The notes below the pieces were generated by a model that was given only the letters and a program-made list of their open reading frames with translations, searched no databases and had not been told where the DNA came from. From Paraburkholderia sabiae (lineage in GTDB: Bacteria > Pseudomonadota > Gammaproteobacteria > Burkholderiales > Burkholderiaceae): 64,000 bases of DNA. Location: contig NZ_CP125295.1 in the NCBI RefSeq assembly GCF_030412785.1, forward strand, positions 2,604,001 through 2,668,000. The letters are read 5' to 3'. The translations under genes were made by a program, and so were the position numbers. This document shows, piece after piece, positions 26,031 through 35,664 of the stretch; position 1 is the stretch's first letter; the number at the start of each line of letters is the position of its first letter.

Positions 26031-27107
26031 ATGAGCGTCGAATTCATCGGCATGATCCAGCAGCGCAAGGTATCGGAAACGCATCTTCCGCAAGGCCCCG
26101 CTATCGACACCGACTACGTGCGCGCCTTTGCGCAGGCGCACGAGACTGCCGGCTTCGATCGCATCCTGGTTCCGCACAGTTCGACGAGCCCCGATGCGAC
26201 GATCACGATTGCTTATGCGGCGAGCGTGACATCGAAGGTGCATTTCATGCTCGCGCATCGTCCCGGCTTCGTCGCGCCGACACTCGCGGCCCGGCAGATC
26301 GCCACGCTCGATCACTTCTCAGGCGGACGGCTTGCCGTGCACTTCATCTCCGGCGGCAGCGACGAGGACCAACGGCGCGACGGTGACTTCCTGAGTCACG
26401 ACGAACGTTACGCACGCACCGACGAATATCTGCAGATTTTGCGTCGCGTGTGGACGGAAGATCAACCGTTCGATCATGAAGGCCGCTTTTACCGCGTGGA
26501 AAAGGCCTTCTCCGAGGTCAAGCCGAAGCAGTCGCCGCATGTGCCAATCTATTTCGGTGGTGCATCGGAGCCTGCACTGGCCGTCGCGGGCAAGCACGCC
26601 GATGTCTACGCGCTGTGGGGCGAATCGAAACAGCAGGTCCACGAACAGGTGACGCGCGTGCGGGCGGAAGCCGCAAAACATGGCCGCAGCGTGCGCTTCT
26701 CCGTGTCGTTCCGACCGATCCTCGCCGCGACGGAAAAGGTCGCATGGGAGCGCGCGGAACACATCCTCGACGAGACGCGCCGCTTGCGTGTCGAACAGGG
26801 TTTCTCGCGCGGCGGTCCGCAACAGAGCGAAGGCGCACGTCGCCTGCTCGCTGCATCAGGTGAAGGCGTGCGCGCGGACGAGCGTCTCTGGACCGCTGTG
26901 GCGAAGGAGATCGGCGGACGCTCGAATTCGACAGCACTTGTCGGCACGCCTGCTCAGGTTGCACAGACGCTTGCCGAATATCATGAACTCGGCGTCACGA
27001 CCTTCCTGATTCGCGGCTTCGATCCATTAGAAGACGCCATCGACTATGGCCGCGAACTGATTCCCGCGACCCGCGAACTCACGTCCCGCGCACGCCGCGC
27101 CGCCTGA
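26031..27107 (+). CDS. LLM-class alkanesulfonate monooxygenase (SsuD-like), copy 1
   Basis: 358 residues, ATG at 26031 with AAGGAG upstream; the longer frame from 25932 includes promoter DNA. Luciferase-like barrel: MLAHRPGFVAPTLAARQIATL, then DHFSGGRLAVHFISGGSDED, and YFGGASEPALAVAGKHADVY. SsuD oxygenates alkanesulfonates with FMNH2 to release sulfite. A close paralogue, MSVEFIG at the same start, is at 33430. First gene of an operon with aldolase, cupin and rhodanese genes. Confidence 0.86.
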   Translation: MSVEFIGMIQQRKVSETHLPQGPAIDTDYVRAFAQAHETAGFDRILVPHSSTSPDATITIAYAASVTSKVHFMLAHRPGFVAPTLAARQIATLDHFSGGRLAVHFISGGSDEDQRRDGDFLSHDERYARTDEYLQILRRVWTEDQPFDHEGRFYRVEKAFSEVKPKQSPHVPIYFGGASEPALAVAGKHADVYALWGESKQQVHEQVTRVRAEAAKHGRSVRFSVSFRPILAATEKVAWERAEHILDETRRLRVEQGFSRGGPQQSEGARRLLAASGEGVRADERLWTAVAKEIGGRSNSTALVGTPAQVAQTLAEYHELGVTTFLIRGFDPLEDAIDYGRELIPATRELTSRARRAA

Positions 27108-27118
27108 CAGGAGCGATC

Positions 27119-27934
27119 ATGAGCACCGTACTCGCCGATCAACCGTCGCTCGCACGGCGCGACACGCCCGTGCGCAAGTTCTGGTTCGACGATGAACAGG
27201 AATCGCAGCGCTCGCTTGCAGAAGAACGTCTGCATCGTCAGCAACGTCTCGCGGGCGCGTTTCGGCTGTTCGCACGATACGGCTTTGCGCAAGGGCTCGC
27301 GGGCCATATCACCGCGCGCGACCCCGAATGGACCGATCACTTCTGGGTCAATCCGCTGGGTCGGCATTTCGGCCGCATGCGCGTGTCGGATCTGCTGCTG
27401 GTCAATCGCGACGGCGAGATCGTCGTCGGCGATGGTCCCGTGAATCAGGCGGCATTCGCCATTCATGCGGCGATTCACGAGGCGCGCCCCGATGTCGTCG
27501 CAGCCGCGCACACGCATTCGCTGTATGGCAAGGCTTGGTCGACGCTCGGCCGCAAGCTCGATCCGCTGACACAGGACTCGTGCGCGTTCTACGAGGACCA
27601 CGCGCTGTTCGATGATTTTCGCGGCGTCGTGCTCGATACAACGGAAGGCGCGCGCATCGCAGAAGCGCTCGGTTCGCGCAAGGCTGTGATCCTGAAGAAT
27701 CATGGCATCCTGACCGCAGGTCCAACAGTCGAAGCGGCTGCATGGTGGTACATCGCGCTCGACAACGCATGCCACGCTCAACTGCTTGCGGAAGCGGCAG
27801 GCACGCCGCAGCCGATTCCTCACGATATGGCGGACCTCACGCATCAGCAGGTCGGCCGAGCAAACGGTGCGCGTCATGCGTTCGACAGCCTGTATGAAGG
27901 GCTGATCGAAAGCGAACGGGAATTGCTCGACTGA
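27119..27934 (+). CDS. Class II aldolase/adducin-family protein
   Basis: 271 residues, ATG at 27119 with AGGAG upstream. Class II aldolase head domain with the zinc histidines in VVAAAHTHSLYGKAW and the third His in AVILKNHGILTAG, and a conserved ITARDPE near 60. Family members are aldolases, dehydratases or decarboxylases acting on sugar acids and short oxo-acids. Here it sits between a desulfonating monooxygenase and a cysteine-dioxygenase-like cupin, so it may process the carbon fragment released after C-S cleavage. Confidence 0.82.
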   Translation: MSTVLADQPSLARRDTPVRKFWFDDEQESQRSLAEERLHRQQRLAGAFRLFARYGFAQGLAGHITARDPEWTDHFWVNPLGRHFGRMRVSDLLLVNRDGEIVVGDGPVNQAAFAIHAAIHEARPDVVAAAHTHSLYGKAWSTLGRKLDPLTQDSCAFYEDHALFDDFRGVVLDTTEGARIAEALGSRKAVILKNHGILTAGPTVEAAAWWYIALDNACHAQLLAEAAGTPQPIPHDMADLTHQQVGRANGARHAFDSLYEGLIESERELLD

Positions 27935-28530
27935 TGGCCATTCACAAACTGCGGCACTTTGTCGGAGAGATTGCAGAACTCATCGATGCCGGCGTCGATG
28001 AAGCCGGGTTGCTCGATCAGGGCGCGCTTGCGCTGCGCGAACTGATTCGCGTCGACGACTGGCTGCCCGATGCCTACACGCAGCCGTCCGCCGAACGCTA
28101 TCAGCAATTTCTGCTCTACGCCGATGCACGTCAACGCTTTAGCGTCGTCAGCTTCGTCTGGGGTCCGGGCCAGCAGACGCCGATTCACGATCACACCGTG
28201 TGGGGACTCATCGGTGTGCTGCGCGGCGCGGAACTTGCGGCACCCTATGCCCGCAACGACGACGGCACGCTGCGTGTGGTGGGCGCCGAAGAGCGTCTCG
28301 ATGCGGGCGATGTCGAAGCGGTGTCGCCCACCATCGGGGATATCCATCGCGTGCGCAATGCCTACGACGACCGCACGTCCGTCAGCATCCACGTTTATGG
28401 CGCGAACATCGGAGCGGTGCGCCGCTCCACGTATCCGCCAAACGAGCGGCCCAAGCCGTTTATTTCAGGTTATTCGAACGACACGCTCCCCAACCTGTGG
28501 GATCTCAGCAAGGAACCGCATCTGCCATGA
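27934..28530 (+). CDS. Cysteine-dioxygenase-type cupin
   Basis: 198 residues; the ATG at 27934 shares a base with the preceding TGA. Single cupin domain with Fe ligands His85 and His87 in TPIHDHTVWGLIGVL and His138 in IGDIHRVRN, the pattern of thiol dioxygenases. Those enzymes oxidise cysteine or 3-mercaptopropionate to sulfinates. Overlap with both neighbours makes a tightly coupled operon. Substrate could be any small thiol. Confidence 0.83.
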   Translation: MAIHKLRHFVGEIAELIDAGVDEAGLLDQGALALRELIRVDDWLPDAYTQPSAERYQQFLLYADARQRFSVVSFVWGPGQQTPIHDHTVWGLIGVLRGAELAAPYARNDDGTLRVVGAEERLDAGDVEAVSPTIGDIHRVRNAYDDRTSVSIHVYGANIGAVRRSTYPPNERPKPFISGYSNDTLPNLWDLSKEPHLP

Positions 28531-30134
28531 CGTCATATCCCGTCCGCACGTATGAAGACGTGCGCGAAGCGCTGCTTGAGCGCCGCGAAATCGCGCTGCT
28601 CGATGTGCGCGAAGAAGACCCGCACGCACAGGCTCATCCGCTTTTCGCCGCGAATTTCCCGCTGTCGAAGATCGAACTCGATGCGTACACCCGTTTGCCG
28701 CGCCGCGACGTGCCCATCGTGCTGTTCGACGCTGGCGAAGGACTTGTGACGCGCGCCGCCGACAAGCTCGCTTTGCTCGGCTACACGCAGATCGCGCTGC
28801 TCGCGGGCGGACTCGATGGATGGATTCGCGCAGGCGGCGAAGTGTTTCGCGACGTCAATGTACCGAGCAAGGCATTCGGCGAATTCGTCGAAGCGCAGCG
28901 GCATACGCCCTCGCTTTCCGCCGAGGCGGTCGGAACCTTGCTCGAAAACGGCGACGATGTCGTCGTACTCGACGCGCGCCGCTTCGACGAGTATCAGACG
29001 ATGAATATTCCCGGCAGCATCAGCGTGCCCGGCGCGGAACTCGTGCTGCGTGCCCGTGCGCTCGCGCCAGACCCAAAGACGCGTGTCATCGTCAATTGCG
29101 CGGGACGCACGCGCAGCATCATCGGCACGCAATCGCTGGTCAATGCCGGGCTGCCCAATCCCGTCGCAGCGCTGCGCAACGGCACCATCGGCTGGACACT
29201 CGCGGGGCAGACGCTGGAACACGGCAGCAACCGCCAGTTCGATGCCGAGGCCGGTTTCGATCGGACGAACCTCGTTGCGTCGCGCGCCGCAGCGCGCGCG
29301 CTCGCCGACCGCGCAGGCGTGCAACGCACGACGCTCGATGAAGCCACCAGTTGGGCGTCTGACCCGTCGCGCACCACCTATCGCTTCGACGTGCGCACCC
29401 CGACTGAATACGAACGCGCGCATGCATCGGGATTCCAGGGCGCACCAGGCGGCCAGCTGGTGCAGGAGACGGACATGTTCGTACCCGTGCGCGGCGCACG
29501 CGTCGTGCTGTTCGACGACGAAGGCGTGCGCGCCAACATGACGGGCTCGTGGCTCGCGCAGATGAATATCGACGTCTACGTGATCGACGATGCCGCCGAA
29601 CATCATCTGACTGCCAACGGCGCATGGCGCGGCGCCAAGCCGGAACCGGCGCATACACCCGCCCTGTCCGCCGACGAACTCGCCTCGCTGCTCGCCAATC
29701 CATCGAGCGGCACCGTTGTGATCGACGTCACGTCGAGCGCCAATCACGTAAAGGCGCATATTCCGGGCGCGCACTGGATCGTACGTTCGCGCCTGTCCAA
29801 CGAGGTGGGCGATCTGCGCACGTTGCCCGATGCGAAACGCTACGTGGTCACCTGCGCGACCAACGCGCTCGCACCGTTCGCGGCGCCCGAAGTCGCCGCA
29901 CTAACCGGTAAGCCCGTGCATCTGCTGGAGGGCGGCACATCGGCGTGGATACGTGCGGGCTTTCGGACCGAATCGGGAGACGCCCAGCTCGTTTCGCCGC
30001 GTATCGATCGCTATCGTCGTCCGTATGAAGGCACCGACAATGCGCGCGAAGCGATGAACGCCTATCTGGAATGGGAATATGGCCTCGTCGCGCAACTCGA
30101 TCGCGACGGCACGCATGGCTTTTTCGTGGTCTGA
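28527..30134 (+). CDS. Four-domain rhodanese-like sulfurtransferase
   Basis: 535 residues from the ATG at 28527, overlapping the cupin stop; the frame to 28200 is an antisense-like extension. Four consecutive rhodanese repeats: about 1-110, 128-232, 255-365, 380-490. Domains 2 and 4 hold the persulfide-forming cysteine, Cys191 (VNCAGRTRSI) and Cys443 (VTCATNALAP). Domains 1 and 3 have FDAGEG and FDDEG at that place, no Cys. Rhodaneses move sulfane sulfur between thiosulfate, persulfides and sulfite. It would deal with sulfur released by the operon's oxygenases. The last gene, convergent with a LysR gene 6 bp away. Confidence 0.85.
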   Translation: MTSYPVRTYEDVREALLERREIALLDVREEDPHAQAHPLFAANFPLSKIELDAYTRLPRRDVPIVLFDAGEGLVTRAADKLALLGYTQIALLAGGLDGWIRAGGEVFRDVNVPSKAFGEFVEAQRHTPSLSAEAVGTLLENGDDVVVLDARRFDEYQTMNIPGSISVPGAELVLRARALAPDPKTRVIVNCAGRTRSIIGTQSLVNAGLPNPVAALRNGTIGWTLAGQTLEHGSNRQFDAEAGFDRTNLVASRAAARALADRAGVQRTTLDEATSWASDPSRTTYRFDVRTPTEYERAHASGFQGAPGGQLVQETDMFVPVRGARVVLFDDEGVRANMTGSWLAQMNIDVYVIDDAAEHHLTANGAWRGAKPEPAHTPALSADELASLLANPSSGTVVIDVTSSANHVKAHIPGAHWIVRSRLSNEVGDLRTLPDAKRYVVTCATNALAPFAAPEVAALTGKPVHLLEGGTSAWIRAGFRTESGDAQLVSPRIDRYRRPYEGTDNAREAMNAYLEWEYGLVAQLDRDGTHGFFVV

Positions 30135-30140
30135 CCGGGA

Positions 30141-31052
30141 TCAGGCGGCGCGTGACAGACGTGCCGCCTTGAAGCTCTGTTCGACGCTTTCCGCGAGCAC
30201 TGCCAGCGCGGACTGCATCTTGCCCAACGCACGCGAGCGTACGATCCACACGGCAATTTCTGGTTTGAAGTCAGTGATCTGAACCACGTCGAGTTGCGCT
30301 GCATGCACGCTGTTGCGCAGCAAGGGCAGCGGAACCAGCCCCAGGCCTACGCCGTCGGCGACAAGCCCGAGCTGCAATTCGGTGCCGAGCGTTTCGAGGT
30401 TGAGCCTCAACGTGTAGCCTTGTGACGCGAGCGCCTGCTGCAAGCCCGCGCGAAAACCGCAGCCATCGGGATTCAACACCCAGCCATACGCCTGGCATTC
30501 GGCGAGCGTATGCGCGCGCTTCTTCAGGCTGCCTTTTTGCGCAACAACAGCCAGCTTCAGTTCGCCGAGCGTTTCGCCCGTTAGGGTATCGGGCAACGTA
30601 CGGTTGGCCGGCAGCAGCACGATTGCGGCATCCAGTTCTCCTTCATCGACTCTCTGTAGCAGCGGATTGCCCCATCCCGTCGACACGCGCGCCTGCAACT
30701 CGGGATGCGCACTTCGCAGCGCATGGAGAGCCTTCAGCATGGCCACATCGGCGACCGTCTGCGCGACGCCGAGTCGCAATACGCCCGCCAGCGGTGCGTC
30801 GTCCGCGACCAGATGCCTGAGCGCGTCCACCTCGCGCACGATGGCGCGGCATTGCTCGAAAACGACGCGGCCCATCGGCGTCGTCTTCAGCGGTTTCGTA
30901 TTGCGATCGAGCAGCTCGACGCCGAGCGCCTCTTCGAAGTTCTGGATGCGGCGCGTCACGGCAGGTTGCGTCAGCGCGAGCGAATCGGCGGCCTGACTCA
31001 GCGACTGGCTGCGCACGACGGCAACGAACGCCTCGATTTCATCGAGTTTCAT
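30141..31052 (-). CDS. LysR-family regulator of the sulfur island
   Basis: 303 residues from the ATG at 31052. Helix-turn-helix at about 1-60 (SLSQAADSLALTQPAVTRRIQNFEEALG), effector domain after about 90. Divergent from the binding-protein operon at 31243, so it probably controls that operon; a CysB/Cbl/SsuR-like sulfur regulator is inferred from context only. Confidence 0.82.
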   Translation of the reverse strand: MKLDEIEAFVAVVRSQSLSQAADSLALTQPAVTRRIQNFEEALGVELLDRNTKPLKTTPMGRVVFEQCRAIVREVDALRHLVADDAPLAGVLRLGVAQTVADVAMLKALHALRSAHPELQARVSTGWGNPLLQRVDEGELDAAIVLLPANRTLPDTLTGETLGELKLAVVAQKGSLKKRAHTLAECQAYGWVLNPDGCGFRAGLQQALASQGYTLRLNLETLGTELQLGLVADGVGLGLVPLPLLRNSVHAAQLDVVQITDFKPEIAVWIVRSRALGKMQSALAVLAESVEQSFKAARLSRAA

Positions 31053-31242
31053 GGATGGTCTTGTCGTTTGATGAAGTGTTGGTGGAGCACACCTTAGCGT
31101 GCCAACGCCCGCGGGCTCAAGCGGCACTTCCAGCTTTCCGTTTTCCTATTGCGCATATTAACAAAGAAGAACAATGCGTTTGCCTTATAAAACCTGCGAC
31201 CGTATCGTGTGTTTTCAGTCACCACTTCCTCCCGCGCAACTC

Positions 31243-32199
31243 ATGCATTTCTTTCCCAATCGATTCCTGCAAAGACTCTTTTGTCTTTTATTCGGCGCGA
31301 TCGTCGTGACCGGCTCGCATATTGCGCTGGCCGACACGACGCTGAAAGTCGGCGACCAGCAGTTGCAGACGCGCGGCATGCTCGAAGCGTCAGGCCAGTT
31401 GAAGGACGTGCCGTACAAGATCGAATGGTTCAACTTCCCCGCCGCGCAGCCGCTCGGAGAAGCCCTCAACGCGGGCGCAATCGACGTCGGCGGGCTTGGC
31501 GACGCGCCGCTGATCTTCGCCTACGCAGCGGGTGCCAGAGTGCGCGCGGTGGCGGCAACACGTTCGACGCCGACCGATCTCGCGATCATCGTGCCCGACG
31601 CATCGCCGATCAGAACGGCCGCCGATCTCAAGGGCAAGCGCATCGCGACCACGCGCGGCTCGATCGGCCATTACCTCGCGATTGCAACGCTCGAACGCGC
31701 GGGCATCAAACTCTCGGATGTGTCGCTGCGCTTCATGCAGCCTGCCGACGCAAAAGCAGCGCTCGCGTCCGGCAACGTCGACGCGTGGTCCACGTGGGAC
31801 CCGTATGTCGCGCTCGCCGAGCAGCGCGATCACGATCGCAGCATCGCGAATGGCGTCGACCTGTCTTCCGGCCTCAGCTTCCAGGCCGCGACGGAAACGT
31901 CCATCAAAGACAAGCATGCCGAAATCGCCGATTTCCTCAAGCGCGTCGCGGCCGGCCAGCGCTGGGCGCTCTCGCATCCGGACGAAGTGGCCGCAATGCA
32001 ATCGAAGGTGACGGGCTTGCCGCCCGAAGTTCTGAAGACCGTATACCAGCGGGCGCAACTGCATCCCGTCGTCATCGACGATGGCCTTATCGCCGAACAG
32101 CAAAAGACGGCCGATCTCTATCACCGTGCGGATGTGATCAAGACGCGTCTCGATGTCACGAAGAGTTTTGACCGGCAATTTCCGCTTAACGCACAGTGA
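31243..32199 (+). CDS. Sulfonate-type binding protein without its own permease
   Basis: 318 residues from the ATG at 31243; an upstream ATG at 31174 is possible. Signal peptide (QRLFCLLFGAIVVTGSHIA) and mature TLKVGDQQLQTRGMLEASGQ of the SsuA/TauA family. ALNAGAIDVGGLGDAPLIFAYAAGA is the domain closing loop. No permease or ATPase in this operon, so it must use one of the two nearby systems. Co-transcribed with a flavin monooxygenase 7 bp downstream. Confidence 0.83.
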   Translation: MHFFPNRFLQRLFCLLFGAIVVTGSHIALADTTLKVGDQQLQTRGMLEASGQLKDVPYKIEWFNFPAAQPLGEALNAGAIDVGGLGDAPLIFAYAAGARVRAVAATRSTPTDLAIIVPDASPIRTAADLKGKRIATTRGSIGHYLAIATLERAGIKLSDVSLRFMQPADAKAALASGNVDAWSTWDPYVALAEQRDHDRSIANGVDLSSGLSFQAATETSIKDKHAEIADFLKRVAAGQRWALSHPDEVAAMQSKVTGLPPEVLKTVYQRAQLHPVVIDDGLIAEQQKTADLYHRADVIKTRLDVTKSFDRQFPLNAQ

Positions 32200-32206
32200 A
32201 CCGACC

Positions 32207-33433
32207 ATGACCAGCCGTCACCCCGATAGCGCGCTTGCCGATGTAGAACGCGACGGCGATGCGCTCGAAGCACTCGCGGATCTCGACAGCCCGCAAGCCG
32301 ATGCATGGCTCGCCGCGCTCACCGCCGAATTCAGCGCAGGCGCCGCCGCGCTCGATGCGGGCCCGAGCTTTCCACACGAAAATCTTGCCCGCTTGCGTCG
32401 CGCCGGTCTGCTTTCGCTGACCGTGCCGCGCGCGCTCGGCGGACGCGAAGCCACGCTTGCACAGGCGCTCAAGGTCATTCGCGCCGTCGCTCGGGGCGAA
32501 CCTTCGACCGCGCTGATTCTCGTCATGCAATGCCTCTACCATTTGCGTCTGCAAGCCAATCCAAACTGGCCACTCGCGCTGAAACAACGCATTGCGCGCG
32601 ATGCCGTCGAACGCGGCGCCCTGATCAACTCGTTGCGCGTCGAGCCCGAACTCGGCTCACCGTCGCGTGGCGGTCTGCCCGCAACGGTTGGGCGCAGCGA
32701 AGGTGATCACTGGATACTGAACGGCCGCAAGCTGTATTCGACGGGCAGTCCCGGCCTGACGTGGTTCGCCGTCTGGGGACGCACGGACGAAGCGGCGCCG
32801 CGCGTTGGCACATGGCTCGTTCATCGCGACACGCCAGGCGTGCGTTTCGGCGAGCCGTGGAATCATCTGGGCATGCGCGCGACGGGTAGCCACGAAGTGA
32901 TCTTCGACAACGTGCGTGTCCCGTTCGAACAGGCCGTCGATCTTCAACCTCCGGGCCCCGCGAACGGCATGGACCCGGTGACGAGCGTGTGGATGAACGT
33001 GTTGCTGCCATCGATCTACGACGGCGTCGCACGCGCCGCGCGCGACTGGTTCGTGCAGTGGGCAGCGCAACGCGTGCCTTCGGGACTGAACGCCCCGCTA
33101 TCGACGCTCGACAGTTTTCAGCAGACAGTGGGACGCATCGACGCGCTGCTGTTCAACAACCGCATCCTGCTCGATACCGGCGCAGGCGGTCCGGTCAGCA
33201 CAACGGAAGCGCCGACGATCAAGTATCTCGTCAGCAAGCACGCTATCGATGCCGTTGAACTCGCGCTCGAAGCGAGCAGCAACCCCGGCCTGAGTCGCAA
33301 CAACGCATTGGAGCGTCATTATCGCGACGTGCTGTGCGCGCGCATTCACACACCGCAAAACGACACCGTGCTCGGCAATCTGGGCCGTGCCGCATTTACC
33401 ACCACGTTACCCGCGAGGAGCGAACCCAGATGA
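32207..33433 (+). CDS. Acyl-CoA-dehydrogenase-like flavin monooxygenase, copy 2
   Basis: 408 residues, ATG at 32207. Same three-part acyl-CoA dehydrogenase fold as the gene at 23379: FPHENLARLRRAGLLSLTVP at the N-terminus and GMRATGSHEVIFDNVRVPFE in the middle domain. Overlaps the following LLM gene by ATGA. In sulfur operons this class oxygenates sulfones or dibenzothiophene-like compounds; substrate unknown. Confidence 0.78.
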   Translation: MTSRHPDSALADVERDGDALEALADLDSPQADAWLAALTAEFSAGAAALDAGPSFPHENLARLRRAGLLSLTVPRALGGREATLAQALKVIRAVARGEPSTALILVMQCLYHLRLQANPNWPLALKQRIARDAVERGALINSLRVEPELGSPSRGGLPATVGRSEGDHWILNGRKLYSTGSPGLTWFAVWGRTDEAAPRVGTWLVHRDTPGVRFGEPWNHLGMRATGSHEVIFDNVRVPFEQAVDLQPPGPANGMDPVTSVWMNVLLPSIYDGVARAARDWFVQWAAQRVPSGLNAPLSTLDSFQQTVGRIDALLFNNRILLDTGAGGPVSTTEAPTIKYLVSKHAIDAVELALEASSNPGLSRNNALERHYRDVLCARIHTPQNDTVLGNLGRAAFTTTLPARSEPR

Positions 33434-34533
33434 GCGTCGAATTCATCGGCTATGTGAGCCATCAGGAAGCAAGCGAAATTCATTTGCCGAAAGGGCCCGC
33501 CGTCAATCCGCCGTACATTGCCGCCGTCGCGCAAGCGCATGAGTATGGCGGCTTCGACCGTGTGCTGATTGCGCATTCGAGCGCATCGCCCGACGGCTTT
33601 CAGATCGCTTCGTTCGTCGCGCAACAGACGAAGCGCCTCGGCATCCTTCTCGCGCATCGTCCGGGCTTCGTCGCGCCGACGCTCGCGGCACGTCAGCTCT
33701 CGACGCTCGATCATTTCAGCGGGGGACGCACGGCCGTCCACGTCATTTCGGGCGGCGACGACGTCGAGCAACAGCGCGACGGCGATTTTCTGTCGCACGA
33801 CGAGCGCTATCGGCGCACGGACGAATATCTCGACGTCGTCAAACGTTCATGGACGAGTGACACACCGTTCGATCACGAAGGCGCCTACTATCGCGTCGCG
33901 GGTCACAAGTCGCAGATCCGTCCGCTGCAGCAACCTCATTTGCCTGTGTATTTCGGCGGCTCGTCGGACGCTGCAATCGAGGTCGCGGGCAAGCATGCCG
34001 ACGTCTATGCGCTGTGGGGCGAATCGCTCGCAGCCGTCGAAGAGACGATTGCGAAGGTGCGTCGATCTGCTGCACGCCATGGACGGGAAGATCACATCCG
34101 CTTCAGCCTGTCGCTTCGCCCGATCATCGCCGCGACGGAAGATGCCGCATGGGCGCGCGCCGAGTCGATTCTGGAGCGTGCGAAAAATGTCGTCGCTGCC
34201 TCGCCGAATTTCACGCGCAGGCCGAAGGAGCCGAAGAATGTCGGCGCACTGCGTTTGCTGGCCGAGGCGGACAAGGGAAGCGTAGTCGACAGGCGACTGT
34301 GGACGGGAATCACTGCTCTCACGCGGGCTGCGGGCAACTCGACATCACTCGTCGGCACGCCGCAACAGGTCGCCGATGCGCTGCTCGAATATCACAAGCT
34401 CGGGGTGACGACTTTCCTGATTCGTGGATTTGATCCACTTGAGGATGCGCTTGCGTATGGACGAGATCTCCTGCCGCTCGTACGCGGCGCTGTCGCAGAG
34501 AAGAACACGACGCGAGAAGCCCTTACCGCTTAA
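33430..34533 (+). CDS. LLM-class alkanesulfonate monooxygenase (SsuD-like), copy 2
   Basis: 367 residues, ATG at 33430 inside the preceding stop. Closely related to the copy at 26031 (both open MSVEFIG, share LLAHRPGFVAPTLAARQLSTL and LVGTPQQVADALLEYHKLG). Needs FMNH2 from a separate reductase. Last gene of its operon, convergent with the 34586 binding-protein gene. Confidence 0.86.
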   Translation: MSVEFIGYVSHQEASEIHLPKGPAVNPPYIAAVAQAHEYGGFDRVLIAHSSASPDGFQIASFVAQQTKRLGILLAHRPGFVAPTLAARQLSTLDHFSGGRTAVHVISGGDDVEQQRDGDFLSHDERYRRTDEYLDVVKRSWTSDTPFDHEGAYYRVAGHKSQIRPLQQPHLPVYFGGSSDAAIEVAGKHADVYALWGESLAAVEETIAKVRRSAARHGREDHIRFSLSLRPIIAATEDAAWARAESILERAKNVVAASPNFTRRPKEPKNVGALRLLAEADKGSVVDRRLWTGITALTRAAGNSTSLVGTPQQVADALLEYHKLGVTTFLIRGFDPLEDALAYGRDLLPLVRGAVAEKNTTREALTA

Positions 34534-34585
34534 CCGCATTCTCCGTACACGCAACGCGCCGATGCCGGCGCGCTGCGTCCTTCCA

Positions 34586-35620
34586 TCAGGCCAGCACGTC
34601 CGCAAACACCCGGGTCGCAAACCGGTCCGAGTTCGTCCCCGAATTCAGCACACCCACCGACTTCAGATCGTCCGCGTACAGCGAGATCTCTTTCCTGAAC
34701 GCATCGCCCACGGGATGATGGTGATCCGTGTGGCTCTTCAACATCTCCGCCAGTTGCGCGACGTTTGCGCCGGGTGCATTCGGCGCGAAGATCGCCGCCG
34801 CCTCGGCGGGATGATTCGCGGTCCATTCGGTCGCTTCCAGCAGCGCCTGCGTCAGCGCCTGTGCCGTCGCGCGGTCCTTGCGGACGAGGGAGCCGCGCAC
34901 GCCCAGCACGCAGCACACGCGGTTCGCGTACTCGCCGCACAGGTTGTTCGACACTTCCTGCAGATGATCGGCCTCGCGCAATGTCCAGATGGTCGGGTCG
35001 CCATCCGCGATCGCGTGCACTTCGCCCTTCTTCAGTGCTTCACCCAGCAGCGGCGCCGGATACTGGCGCCAGTGCACGTCGTTGTCGGGATCGACGCCGA
35101 TCTTCTTGAGCGATATAGCAAAGAAGTTCTTCGCCGGGCTCGCCATATCGCTCACGCCGACGGTGCGGCCCTTCAACCCTTGCAAATCCACGATACCCGA
35201 TGCGCGCGTCGCGAGCAGCCGCATGCAGCCGCCGTGGATGCCCGCCGTCAGCTTGACGTCGAAACCCTGCTCCAGGGGCTTGATCCAGCGCAGCGCCATG
35301 CCGACGCCCGCATCCGATTTGCCCGTTGCGATCGCTTCGAGCAGCTGGTCGGTCGAACCCGCGAAGTTGATCAGCTCGACCTGCAAGCCGTGCTTGCGGA
35401 AGAAGCCCTGTTGCACGGCGACGGGCACGGGCGCCGTGCAGATCGCGCCTGCATTCCATGAGAGTTTGAGCGGTTTCAATGCCTCGTCGGCGGATGCGCG
35501 TACGCCGGGCAGTCCGAACGTCGCGCCGCCGAGCGCCGCAGCGCCCACTGTCCATGCCGTGTTGCGCAGCCACGTGCGGCGCGCGGCGTTCGATGGTGTG
35601 TTGTCGTCTGCATGCTTCAT
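34586..35620 (-). CDS. ABC substrate-binding protein, sulfonate/nitrate family
   Basis: 344 residues. The N-terminus has ARRTWLRNTAWTVGAAALGG, a probable Tat or Sec signal. Mature LKLSWNAGAICTAPVPVAVQ and AIATGKSDAGVGMALRWIKPL. Contains an unusual paired Cys in NRVCCVLGVRG and a His cluster SHTDHHHPVGD, which may bind a metal. Last gene of a minus-strand operon with permease, ATPase and a second binding protein. Confidence 0.82.
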   Translation of the reverse strand: MKHADDNTPSNAARRTWLRNTAWTVGAAALGGATFGLPGVRASADEALKPLKLSWNAGAICTAPVPVAVQQGFFRKHGLQVELINFAGSTDQLLEAIATGKSDAGVGMALRWIKPLEQGFDVKLTAGIHGGCMRLLATRASGIVDLQGLKGRTVGVSDMASPAKNFFAISLKKIGVDPDNDVHWRQYPAPLLGEALKKGEVHAIADGDPTIWTLREADHLQEVSNNLCGEYANRVCCVLGVRGSLVRKDRATAQALTQALLEATEWTANHPAEAAAIFAPNAPGANVAQLAEMLKSHTDHHHPVGDAFRKEISLYADDLKSVGVLNSGTNSDRFATRVFADVLA

Positions 35621-35664
35621 CGCGTGATTTCCCCTAAGTTATGGTGTTGTTCGCTGAGTGCCGC

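Noticed and set aside
28200..28526. Longer start for the four-domain rhodanese
   Set aside because: The added sequence is an out-of-frame copy of the cupin gene; the ATG at 28527 is coupled to the cupin stop.
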